NCBI GenBank assembly: GCA_023131935.1
Contig: JAGLYY010000007.1
Location: 1-15,274 of the forward strand
DNA: 15,274 nt
Direction: 5' to 3'
Source of the DNA: Spirochaetales bacterium
GTDB lineage: Bacteria > Spirochaetota > Spirochaetia > JAGLYY01
Part shown: in pieces, positions 7,581 to 14,474 of the stretch
Layout of the letters: the number at the start of each line of letters is the position of its first letter
How positions within the stretch are numbered: the stretch's first letter is position 1
The notes under the pieces: generated by a model
The model's input: only the letters and a program-made list of their open reading frames with translations
The model's database searches: none
Told to the model about the DNA's origin: nothing
Program-made: the position numbers and the translations under genes

Positions 7581-7609
7581 TTGACAGGAAAGGAATTATC
7601 TGTTATTTT
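7581..7609 (+). promoter_or_regulatory. Sigma70-type promoter for rpsT
   Basis: A consensus -35 TTGACA (7581-7586) precedes a 17-base spacer and the -10 TATTTT (7604-7609), with TGT just upstream as an extended -10. It lies in the 93-base gap after ricT. Transcription should start about 7616, giving a leader of roughly 38 bases before the UUG codon of rpsT. Confidence 0.6.
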
Positions 7610-7653
7610 TCCCCCCTCGAAACAGTATAGATACTAGTGGAGGTATGTGAAAA

Positions 7654-7920
7654 TTGCCTAACAATAAATCTCAGGAAAAACGTCAGAGACAGAATGAGAA
7701 AATCAGGGTACGGAACCGTTCAGCCAGAAGCCGGGTTAGGTCCGTTAATAAGAAATTCCTTGAGGCGGTTAAGGGAGTGGAGAAAGAAACCGCCCGGAAT
7801 CGTTTTAAGGAATTCGTGAAACTGATCGATACCGCGGCCGGGAAAGGGATATATAACAGTAACACTGTTGCAAGGAAAAAATCCCGGATGCATAAGCTTC
7901 TCAACTCTCTGGAAGGATAA
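7654..7920 (+). CDS. rpsT: 30S ribosomal protein S20
   Basis: S20 is a primary 16S rRNA-binding protein of the small subunit. The 88-residue, very basic helical protein is of normal length. It begins (M)PNNKSQEKRQRQNEK and continues with a basic helix, NRFKEFVKLIDTAAGKG and NTVARKKSRMHKLLN, which match the family. The start is TTG at 7654, with GGAGG ending 10 bases upstream. No in-frame ATG exists near the N-terminus. An ATG directly followed by TGA lies between the ribosome site and the TTG. E. coli rpsT also uses UUG, where the weak start takes part in autogenous control, so the same may hold here. The gene has its own promoter and hup follows 44 bases downstream. Confidence 0.96.
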   Translation: MPNNKSQEKRQRQNEKIRVRNRSARSRVRSVNKKFLEAVKGVEKETARNRFKEFVKLIDTAAGKGIYNSNTVARKKSRMHKLLNSLEG

Positions 7921-7964
7921 TTTAATCCTAACTTTGCTATCCGTGACAGGAGATAAGAACAGAT

Positions 7965-8267
7965 TTGGAGAGAAGTAAACTTACCAAAGCGGAAATTATC
8001 GAGAATATCCACGAAAAGCTTGATGTCAATCGAACAGACATCCATAAAGTCCTAGACGAACTGTTTGAGCAGCTTAAAGATGGCCTTCAGGAGGACCGGG
8101 TGGTGGAACTCCGGGGTTTCGGGACCTTCGAAATCCGAGCGAGGAAAGGAAGGAAACGGGCAAGGAATCCAAGAACCGGTGAAATTGTGCCGGTCAATCC
8201 CCATGGAGTAGCAGTCTTTCGGCCTGGTAAAGAGCTTAAACAGCTTGCCTGGCTTCTCAGGAAGTAA
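7965..8267 (+). CDS. hup: HU/IHF-family DNA-binding protein
   Basis: This 100-residue nucleoid protein binds and bends DNA as a dimer. Family landmarks are SKLTKAEIIENI at about 4-15, the DNA-arm lead-in ELRGFGTFEIRARKGRKRARNPRTGE at about 48-73 (with the RNPRTGE arm tip) and the end segment FRPGKELKQL at about 85-94. The TTG start at 7965 is chosen because family proteins begin at the equivalent of SKLTKAE. AGGAG lies about 12 bases upstream, longer than ideal, and no ATG is available. The arm is unusually rich in Arg and Lys. HU versus IHF subunit cannot be decided from the sequence alone. lnt begins 2 bases after the stop codon. Confidence 0.94.
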   Translation: MERSKLTKAEIIENIHEKLDVNRTDIHKVLDELFEQLKDGLQEDRVVELRGFGTFEIRARKGRKRARNPRTGEIVPVNPHGVAVFRPGKELKQLAWLLRK

Positions 8268-8269
8268 CG

Positions 8270-9943
8270 GTGAAAGTCCCTTTAAAGCAGGTTCGTAAAC
8301 AGGCTGTTGAGAACGGTGTGACAGGCCAAAAAGCACCAATCTCTGTGCTGATGGAGATTGGACTGCTCATTTTATCCGCACTCCTCTTTTCTCTGTCATT
8401 TCCAAGTTTTATTTCCGACTGGGGGTGGTTTCCGCTCGCGTTTATTGCCATCGTTCCGGTGTTCATCGTTATTCACCGGGCCGGATGGGTACGGATCTTC
8501 TTCTACGGTGCATTTTTTGGCTTTCTTTCTTACGCTATCTTCAACTATTGGGAGACGAATTTTCACCCTCTCGCTATATTCTTCATTCCTGTGGTGTATA
8601 TGGCCTACTTCATTCTTCTTTTTCCCCTGCTAAAAGCAGCGGACACTCTTTTCCCAAAGGTTGGCTGGATCTTACAATCTCTGATCTGGATCGGGTATGA
8701 ATACCTTAAAACCGCAGGATTTCTGGGATATCCCTATGGTATAATTGGCTATACCCAATATCCCTTCATTCCACTCATTCAAATAGCGGAAATCACCGGG
8801 GTCCTGGGAGTTTCTCTCCTCGTAATACTTCCCTCAGCTTTTCTGGGGAGGGGTTTGAAAGATGGCTTTCCGGGATTAAAGACTTTTTTCAGGGAACAGC
8901 GGTTCCTGGTAATCAGCTACAGTGTTTTGTTCACCCTGACTTTGATTTTCGGCATTCTTGAACCGAAGGATTACAGCGAGGCGCCGAAGTGGCGGGTCGC
9001 GATGGTCCAGCACAATGCGGATACCTGGAAGGGGGGATTCGCGGCTTATGAGAGAAACTTCGAAACTCTTACCCGCCTTAGCGGGCAGGCTTTGGAGGAG
9101 GACCCGGATATCGTTTTCTGGTCTGAAACAGCCTTCGTTCCCGGAGTAGATTGGCACACCAGATACCGTACCGATCTTCAGCGGTATGAACTTGTCAAAC
9201 GGTTCAGGGATTTTATGGCTATCCAGGATATCCCCTACGTTACCGGAAACAGCGACGGACAGTTAAAAAACCCCGGACTTCCTCCGGTTCTGGCTGATGG
9301 CACATATAACTGGGAACACTACAACGCGGTATTGCTGTATGATGGTGAGCTTATGGAGATTTACCGTAAAACAAAACTCGTTCCTTTTACCGAGCATTTT
9401 CCTTATGAGAAGCAGTTTCCCCGGTTTTACCGGTTTCTGAAAGAGAATGATTTTCGCTGGTGGGGCAACGGGGAGGAATATACCGTATTTGATGCCCGGG
9501 GAATCCGGTTCTCTACCCCTATCTGTTATGAAGATGTCTTTGGAAACATTGTTCGGGAATTCACCCTTGGTGGTGCTGAAGTTATCGTCAATTTAACCAA
9601 CGATTCCTGGTCCCGCTCGGTCGTCGCGGAAATACAGCATGGAACCATGGTGGTTTTCCGGGCTATCGAAAATCGCAGGACCGTTGTCCGAAGTACAAAC
9701 TCGGGGTTGACCTGTACCATTGAACCCAGCGGCCGTATTACCAGTTACCTTGAACCCTTTACCGAAGGATATCTTGTTCAGGAAGTTCCGGTATATACCG
9801 GTGAAACGACCCTCTACACCCGTTGGGGGGACTGGTTTGCCTTTGCTTCCATGGTGACAGCATTTTTCTGGCTGCTGACAGGCCTGATACTCCGGGGCAT
9901 CAGGACCCGCCCCGGGCCGGAGGGAAGGGTGGAAATCAATTGA
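8270..9943 (+). CDS. lnt: Apolipoprotein N-acyltransferase (Lnt)
   Basis: This inner-membrane enzyme adds the third acyl chain to the N-terminal cysteine of lipoproteins. The 557-residue product starts at GTG 8270, 2 bases after hup, with AGGAAG five bases upstream. The first half holds several hydrophobic membrane helices (about 28-230). A nitrilase-fold periplasmic domain runs from about 240 to 510, and a final membrane helix follows at about 520-540. The catalytic triad is visible: Glu286 in WSETAF, Lys367 in YRKTKLVPF and Cys419 in PICYED. NLTNDSW and FRAIENRR are also conserved. The usual VPFGE reads VPFTE. Triacylated lipoproteins are abundant in spirochaetes, consistent with this assignment. 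Confidence 0.95.
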   Translation: MKVPLKQVRKQAVENGVTGQKAPISVLMEIGLLILSALLFSLSFPSFISDWGWFPLAFIAIVPVFIVIHRAGWVRIFFYGAFFGFLSYAIFNYWETNFHPLAIFFIPVVYMAYFILLFPLLKAADTLFPKVGWILQSLIWIGYEYLKTAGFLGYPYGIIGYTQYPFIPLIQIAEITGVLGVSLLVILPSAFLGRGLKDGFPGLKTFFREQRFLVISYSVLFTLTLIFGILEPKDYSEAPKWRVAMVQHNADTWKGGFAAYERNFETLTRLSGQALEEDPDIVFWSETAFVPGVDWHTRYRTDLQRYELVKRFRDFMAIQDIPYVTGNSDGQLKNPGLPPVLADGTYNWEHYNAVLLYDGELMEIYRKTKLVPFTEHFPYEKQFPRFYRFLKENDFRWWGNGEEYTVFDARGIRFSTPICYEDVFGNIVREFTLGGAEVIVNLTNDSWSRSVVAEIQHGTMVVFRAIENRRTVVRSTNSGLTCTIEPSGRITSYLEPFTEGYLVQEVPVYTGETTLYTRWGDWFAFASMVTAFFWLLTGLILRGIRTRPGPEGRVEIN

Positions 9944-9971
9944 CAGAGAGCGGTAAGTGTTGCAAGATAAT
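9940..9971 (+). promoter_or_regulatory. Possible weak promoter upstream of the response regulator
   Basis: A perfect -35 TTGACA (9940-9945) overlaps the lnt stop, and a good -10 GATAAT lies at 9966-9971. The 20-base spacer is longer than optimal, so the promoter may be weak, need an activator, or be chance. Read-through from the rpsT promoter is the alternative source of transcription. Confidence 0.3.
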
Positions 9972-9991
9972 GTGAGGCAGGGTGAATACCA

Positions 9992-10741
9992 ATGGACGAA
10001 CAGAAAACACGTATACTTATAGTTGACGATGAACCCATTAATCTCGATTTTTTTGATGTTATGCTTTCAAAACTTGGTTTTCAAGTCTATAGAGCTGAAG
10101 ATGGGGAAGAAGCCCTTCAGAAAGTTAAGGAATGCGATCCTGATCTCGTTATTCTAGACAATATTATGCCTAAACTTTCAGGCTGGAAGGTAACCCGAAT
10201 TCTCAAGAACGATGTTGAGTATCAGGATTACCGGGATGTTCCCATTATTATGTTTTCAGCAATGGACGACGTAAGAGACAAGATTGAAGGATTTGAACTC
10301 GGTATCGAAGATTACATCATTAAACCCTTTAATTTTTCTGAGGTCCTCGCAAGGATACGCGCGGTGCTTCGCAGCAGACAGCTTGCAAAGCAGGTTGTGC
10401 AGAAAGAGCGGAGGCTTACTCTTATTGAATCTCTCAACAAATCTCTGATTTACTTTACCCGGCACTTGAAGGAACCGGTGGATGAGCTGCAGAAATTGGT
10501 AAAGGGAGTGGATCACTCAAACACCGATGAGGTAAAACGGATCATGGAGCTCGTTGAGAAGGAAACAGGGAATGTACTTGCCACTCTTGCCGGTCTTGAG
10601 GAAGAGATAGTGGAACTCGAACAGGAAGATGCAACTTTGCAGGATGCCCATCACCTTCTTAGAGAATTAGAAGATAAATTTCAAAAACACTTCAGCAGCC
10701 TGAAGAATAATGACAGGGAAGTGGACAGGGTAGAAGGATGA
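9992..10741 (+). CDS. Response regulator with C-terminal HisKA-like helical region lacking the His
   Basis: This 249-residue protein has a complete receiver domain at about 5-125. It has acidic Asp12 and Asp13 in ILIVDDEP, phosphoacceptor Asp56 in LVILDN, Ser89 in MFSAMDD and Lys111 in YIIKPF. No DNA-binding output domain follows. Instead there are about 120 helical residues. The piece YFTRHLKEPVDEL (154-166) aligns with the kinase H-box form SHELxxPL or SHDLxEPL, but Arg157 sits where the phospho-His is expected and His158 is one place later. Two further helices and a possible coiled coil end the protein, and no ATPase domain is present. AGGGTG lies 7 bases before the ATG. Its stop overlaps the next gene by 4 bases. 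Partner kinase and output are unknown. Confidence 0.88.
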   Translation: MDEQKTRILIVDDEPINLDFFDVMLSKLGFQVYRAEDGEEALQKVKECDPDLVILDNIMPKLSGWKVTRILKNDVEYQDYRDVPIIMFSAMDDVRDKIEGFELGIEDYIIKPFNFSEVLARIRAVLRSRQLAKQVVQKERRLTLIESLNKSLIYFTRHLKEPVDELQKLVKGVDHSNTDEVKRIMELVEKETGNVLATLAGLEEEIVELEQEDATLQDAHHLLRELEDKFQKHFSSLKNNDREVDRVEG

Positions 10742-10959
10742 TTTCGGAAGAGAAGAAACAGGTCCTTGAACTTTTTGCGGAAGGCAGAAAAAAATATAAG
10801 CTGATGAAATTCGCCGACGCCAAGGATTATTTTGTAAAAGCTCTCAAAATTGATCCCGACGACGGTCCTTCCAAAGTGTACTTTGCACGGTGTAAGCACT
10901 ATGTCGAAAATCCTCCCTCCGAAGATTGGGATGGGGTTTTCGTAATGCAAACGAAATAA
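10738..10959 (+). CDS. Small TPR-like protein resembling the C-terminal tail of class III adenylate cyclases
   Basis: This 73-residue protein starts at ATG 10738 inside the stop of the response regulator (an ATGA overlap), so translation is probably coupled. Residues about 10-42 look like one TPR helical pair, with FAEGRKKYKLMKFADAKDYF leading to ALKIDPDDGPS. The end, KVYFARCKHYVENPP then EDWDGVFVMQTK, resembles the tail that closes many cyclic-nucleotide cyclases in spirochaetes and other bacteria. No cyclase catalytic domain is encoded here. It is probably a small soluble partner protein, perhaps working with the response regulator. The resemblance is from memory of the family; function is inferred only. 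Confidence 0.8.
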   Translation: MISEEKKQVLELFAEGRKKYKLMKFADAKDYFVKALKIDPDDGPSKVYFARCKHYVENPPSEDWDGVFVMQTK

Positions 10960-11022
10960 ATCCTGTATGAAGGGGAAGGCTCTTAAACAGCTTCGATTTT
11001 CTCTGTAAGGATTGACAGAAAA

Positions 11023-11430
11023 ATGGCCAAATCAACTATCACTGAAAAAATTAATACAACCCTCGGAAAATGCACCATTTTTAGTGGAACGATGCGGTTT
11101 ACAAAGTCCTTGAAAATCGATGGGTCTTTTGAAGGCGATATTCTTTCGGAAAGCGGGTTTCTCTTCATTGATGAAAGTGCTGTCGTGAAAGCTGATGTGA
11201 AGGCCCGCTCTATCGTTATTGGTGGAACCGTAGAGGGAAACGTTATCGCTACGGAAAAACTGGAACTGCTTCCCACCGGCAAGGTCCTCGGAAATATTCG
11301 GACCTCCAGCCTGCGAATTGCCGATGGAGTATCCTTTGCCGGCAATTGTGAAATGATCAAAAATCCCGAGCAGGTGGATATTTTCTCTGCTCCTTTAAGC
11401 AAGATTAAGAAGATCATTCAAAGTGTCTGA
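11023..11430 (+). CDS. Bactofilin (second copy)
   Basis: This 135-residue bactofilin has the beta-helix repeat core at about 18-110: TIFSGTMRFTKSLKIDG, FEGDILSESGFLFID, VVKADVKARSIVIGG, EGNVIATEKLELL, TGKVLGNIRTSSLRIADG. Compared with the copy at 5695 it has a slightly longer N-terminus and a short C-terminal tail ending KIKKIIQSV. The shared VIGG, GNxIATEK and TGxxLGN segments show paralogy. ATG at 11023 has AAGG about 12 bases upstream. It follows the response regulator and cyclase-tail genes, and its stop overlaps the GTG of cinA by 8 bases. It is probably a cytoskeletal scaffold; there is no peptidase gene directly next to this copy. Confidence 0.92.
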   Translation: MAKSTITEKINTTLGKCTIFSGTMRFTKSLKIDGSFEGDILSESGFLFIDESAVVKADVKARSIVIGGTVEGNVIATEKLELLPTGKVLGNIRTSSLRIADGVSFAGNCEMIKNPEQVDIFSAPLSKIKKIIQSV

Positions 11431-12658
11431 CGAAAAGACAGCTGTAATACTTCTCATCGGTACTGAACTTACGGAAGGGAAGGTGCAGGACCGGCATGGC
11501 CGGTTTCTGGCTGGGGAACTTACCGCGCTTGGGGTGCTGGTCAATGAAATGAGGATCATCCCCGACTCAGGGACGGTAAAGGAGATAATCCATGGGTATC
11601 ATGGACAGGTTGATCTTATCCTGATTACCGGCGGATTAGGGCCGACAGCAGATGATATAACCCGGGAAATGGTTGCCGGGGCGCTGATGCTGGATCTCGA
11701 GTATCAGGAAGAGGTCTGGGAGGATCTTCTCAGGCGGTATCCCGGGGGGCTGTCGGAATCTAACCGTGTACAGGCATATATCCCAAAGGGATTTACCCTC
11801 CTGCCAAACCGGTTCGGAACTGCCCCTGGCTTTGCGGGGGGAGATCATCCCCTGATAGTGGCCCTACCAGGTCCCCCATCGGAACTTCACGGGGTTTTTC
11901 AGGAAGAGGCTTTTCCTCTTCTAAAAAGAAAGTTCTTTGGACCTGTGGAAAATACCCTGGTATGTACCTCTCTTGTCTATCCGGAAGCCAGAATTGAAGA
12001 GGTATTGCAATCGATTGCATCAGGGAAGGTAACCTGGGGCACCAGGGCCGAACCCTTCAGGATCGTTATCACCCTCAGGGGAGGGTCCCAAAAAGAGCGG
12101 ATGGACACATTCCGGCGACTGGAAGAGATACTGGGGCCAATTTTTCTCCGGGAGGGGGAGTTTGATCCTGTTAAGCACCTCGTTGAGGTGCTTAAGGCTA
12201 AAGACCTTACCATTGTTACGGTTGAGAGCTGCACGGGGGGGTATTTTGGTAAGGTGCTAACCGATATTCCCGGGGCTTCAGAGATTTTTTGGGGCGGGAT
12301 TATCTGTTACTCCAGGCAGTCTAAAATGAAGGTCCTCGGTGTGTCCCGGGAAACCCTTGAGATTGCTGGTCCGGTCTCCTGTGAAACTGCTCTCGAAATG
12401 AGCAGGGGGGGGCTTGCCCTGTCCGAAGCGGACCTTTCTCTTGGAATTACCGGAATTGCCGGGCCGTCGGGAGGTGCAAAAGAACTTCCTGTTGGTACCG
12501 TGTGGATAGCGGCAGTATCTGCAGGTGGCGGATCTGTTACCAGGAAGCTAAATCTAGGGAGTACCCGTCAGGGGGTAAGAAAACGGGCTGTTGTAGCCGG
12601 GATTCTACTAATTGAGGAGTTAATCCGTGATGAACGTCTTGACAATTGTGGATATTAA
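11423..12658 (+). CDS. cinA: CinA family protein: CinA N-terminal domain plus nicotinamide-nucleotide amidase (PncC) domain
   Basis: This 411-residue two-domain protein has the usual CinA length. The N-terminal MoCF-like domain (about 5-170) has LIGTELTEGKVQDRHG, LILITGGLGPTADDITREM and VALPGPPSEL. This part acts as a pyrophosphatase on ADP-ribose or NMN-type compounds in studied members. The C-terminal domain (about 250-402) has VTVESCTGGYFGKVLTDIPG, GGIICYSRQSKMKVLGV, GPVSCETALEMSRGG, LGITGIAGPSGG and LPVGTVWIA. These match PncC, which deamidates NMN in pyridine-nucleotide salvage. The GTG start lies in the last codons of the bactofilin. The last codons of cinA contain the -35 box of the rho promoter. 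An 11-base inverted repeat lies at the domain junction. Confidence 0.95.
   Translation: MSDEKTAVILLIGTELTEGKVQDRHGRFLAGELTALGVLVNEMRIIPDSGTVKEIIHGYHGQVDLILITGGLGPTADDITREMVAGALMLDLEYQEEVWEDLLRRYPGGLSESNRVQAYIPKGFTLLPNRFGTAPGFAGGDHPLIVALPGPPSELHGVFQEEAFPLLKRKFFGPVENTLVCTSLVYPEARIEEVLQSIASGKVTWGTRAEPFRIVITLRGGSQKERMDTFRRLEEILGPIFLREGEFDPVKHLVEVLKAKDLTIVTVESCTGGYFGKVLTDIPGASEIFWGGIICYSRQSKMKVLGVSRETLEIAGPVSCETALEMSRGGLALSEADLSLGITGIAGPSGGAKELPVGTVWIAAVSAGGGSVTRKLNLGSTRQGVRKRAVVAGILLIEELIRDERLDNCGY
12171..12195. repeat. Perfect 11-base inverted repeat inside cinA at the domain boundary
   Basis: TTAAGCACCTC (12171-12181) and GAGGTGCTTAA (12185-12195) are exact reverse complements separated by GTT. 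The RNA would form a strong stem-loop on either strand. It codes for residues around 250-255 of CinA, between the two enzymatic domains. No T-tract follows on the plus strand, so it is not a classical terminator. Confidence 0.7.
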
Positions 12659-12668
12659 AGCATATAGT
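12639..12668 (+). promoter_or_regulatory. Sigma70-type promoter for rho
   Basis: A consensus -35 TTGACA (12639-12644) lies in the last codons of cinA. An 18-base spacer and a -10 TATAGT (12663-12668) follow. Transcription should start near 12675, giving a leader of about 75 bases before the rho ATG. This allows rho expression separate from the upstream genes. Confidence 0.65.
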
Positions 12669-12677
12669 TAGCTATAT
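12662..12677. repeat. Small palindrome over the rho -10 region and start site
   Basis: ATATAG and CTATAT flank the 4-base spacer TTAG. The palindrome covers the predicted -10 box and start point of rho. It may be a repressor site or simply a consequence of AT-rich promoter sequence. Confidence 0.35.
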
Positions 12678-12750
12678 CCCATGAAATTCCGTCCAGACGT
12701 TTAATTATGAGTCACTTCAAATATGATACAAATCGATGAATGGAGTTCTT

Positions 12751-14421
12751 ATGAATAAAATCTCTTTATGGTACGTTCCATCCGATGGAAGTGGGAGCGA
12801 ACTCTCATCGACAAATTCAAAGAAAGAAAAAATACAGAATACTGTTCCAAAACTGGAGAACGATGTGAAGGCTGAGAAGGAAATCGAAGAAAAAACCAAC
12901 GGCAATGGAACCACTGTCAGTGTTATCGCCAAGAGGAAACCCCGGAGAAAGAAGGTACGGGTCGAGCTTATTAAAGAATCTTCCGCGATAGAACCGGACA
13001 ACGTACAGCAGGAAGCTCCTGGAAAGGTGGAAACGACAAAAAGTACGATTCCGCCTCCCGGTAAAAAAAATTGGACTAATGGAAATGGGGATAACTTGAA
13101 CCCTATCATTCAAGCCAATGGCGGTATCCCCTCCTCCGCGAAAGGGGAGAAACTGTCAATAAATGAACTTACCCGGATGAACCTTACCGATCTCAGAGAG
13201 CTCGCGAAAAATCTCGGTATCAGCAATGAGAATCTCATTACTCTCAGGAAGCAGGAATTAATCTTTTCCATCCTCAAGGCCCATACCGCTATTGGTGGGG
13301 TAATATATGCCTATGGCTCGCTGGAGATTCTGCCTGATGGTTATGGATTCTTAAGGTCGCCTCAGAATTCATACCTGCCCGGCACTGATGATATCTACAT
13401 TTCCCCCTCTCAGATCAGGTTATTTAACCTCCAGACCGGAGATACCGTTGCCGGACAGATCAGGCCTCCCAGGGAAGGCGAACGATTTTTTGCCATGCTT
13501 CGGGTCGAGTCGGTGAACTTTGACGATCCCTCTGTTGCCCAGACGAGGATCCCCTTTGATAACTTGACCCCCCTCTATCCAGAGGAGCGGTTGGACATGG
13601 AGACAGAAAACAGCGAACCCGCAACGAGGATGATCAACCTCTTTTCTCCAATTGGTAAAGGGCAGCGTGGTCTAATCGTTTCTCCGCCCCGTACCGGGAA
13701 AACGATTCTTCTCCAGCAGATTGCCAACTCAATTACTACTAACCATCCCGAGGTATTCCTCATCGTTTTACTTATTGATGAGCGTCCCGAAGAGGTTACC
13801 GACATGAGGCGAAACGTCCAGGGCGAGGTTATTGCCTCTACATTCGATGAACAGGCCTCCCGGCATGTTCAGGTAGCGGAAATGGTTCTTGAAAAAGCCC
13901 GCAGACTTGTTGAGCACAAGAAGGATGTTGTTATTCTCCTGGATTCCATTACCAGGCTTGCCCGGGCTTATAACCAGACAGTCCCAACTTCGGGTAAAAT
14001 TCTTTCCGGTGGTGTGGATTCAAATGCTCTGCATAAACCGAAAAGGTTTTTCGGAGCTGCACGTAACATTGAACAGGGGGGAAGCCTCACAATCGTCGCT
14101 ACGGCCCTCATTGAGACGGGAAGCCGGATGGATGAGGTTATCTTCGAAGAGTTCAAGGGGACCGGTAATATGGAGATAATCCTTGACCGGAAGATGGCGG
14201 ACCGAAGATTATATCCTGCCATTAATATAAAGAAGTCAGGGACACGGAAAGAGGATTTAATCCTTTCTGAAGAGGCACTGGCGAAAATGTGGGTTCTCCG
14301 GAAGGTGCTAAGCCCGATGGATGATATTGAAATCACTGAGTTGATTGTTGACAGAATGCTAAAAACCAAGAATAATGAAGCCTTCCTGAGGTCGATGAAT
14401 ACATCGGGTTCGGGAGATTAG
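12751..14421 (+). CDS. rho: Transcription termination factor Rho with long N-terminal extension
   Basis: Rho is the hexameric RNA helicase that ends transcription. I chose ATG 12751 because GGAG lies 5 bases upstream; an in-frame ATG at 12736 would add five residues. The product is 556 residues versus about 419 in E. coli. Residues 1-135 are polar and low-complexity, with Asn/Gly/Lys/Glu stretches and a basic patch KRKPRRKKVRVE at about 61-72. The normal N-terminal helix bundle starts with INELTRMNLTDLRELAK, followed by the RNA-binding OB fold (DGYGFLRS, DDIYISPSQI). Walker A is SPPRTGKT at 311-318 and Walker B is VVILLDSITRLARAYN. VPTSGKILSGGVD (Q-loop) and FEEFKGTGNMEI are also intact. It has its own promoter and precedes rpmE. 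Confidence 0.97.
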   Translation: MNKISLWYVPSDGSGSELSSTNSKKEKIQNTVPKLENDVKAEKEIEEKTNGNGTTVSVIAKRKPRRKKVRVELIKESSAIEPDNVQQEAPGKVETTKSTIPPPGKKNWTNGNGDNLNPIIQANGGIPSSAKGEKLSINELTRMNLTDLRELAKNLGISNENLITLRKQELIFSILKAHTAIGGVIYAYGSLEILPDGYGFLRSPQNSYLPGTDDIYISPSQIRLFNLQTGDTVAGQIRPPREGERFFAMLRVESVNFDDPSVAQTRIPFDNLTPLYPEERLDMETENSEPATRMINLFSPIGKGQRGLIVSPPRTGKTILLQQIANSITTNHPEVFLIVLLIDERPEEVTDMRRNVQGEVIASTFDEQASRHVQVAEMVLEKARRLVEHKKDVVILLDSITRLARAYNQTVPTSGKILSGGVDSNALHKPKRFFGAARNIEQGGSLTIVATALIETGSRMDEVIFEEFKGTGNMEIILDRKMADRRLYPAINIKKSGTRKEDLILSEEALAKMWVLRKVLSPMDDIEITELIVDRMLKTKNNEAFLRSMNTSGSGD

Positions 14422-14474
14422 GTTATTCATACACGGGGATCAGCCCACCGGGCCGATTTGCCAGGGAGGATATT

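Noticed and set aside
11012..11017. TTGACA just before the second bactofilin as a promoter -35
   Set aside because: It lies 5 bases before the start codon and no -10 box is found at suitable spacing, so a transcript from it would lack the start.
12405..12412. G8 tract (and G7 at 12235-12241) in cinA as a slippage or frameshift signal
   Set aside because: Both encode Gly codons expected in CinA (SCTGG and SRGG), and the full-length protein reads through without disruption.
12717..13113. Minus-strand open frames over the rho N-terminal extension
   Set aside because: They arise from the biased codons of the low-complexity region and have no ribosome site or recognisable domain.
14443..14453. 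GCCC-ACC-GGGC hairpin before rpmE as an L31 autoregulatory leader
   Set aside because: The stem is only 4 bases and nothing else supports a binding site.
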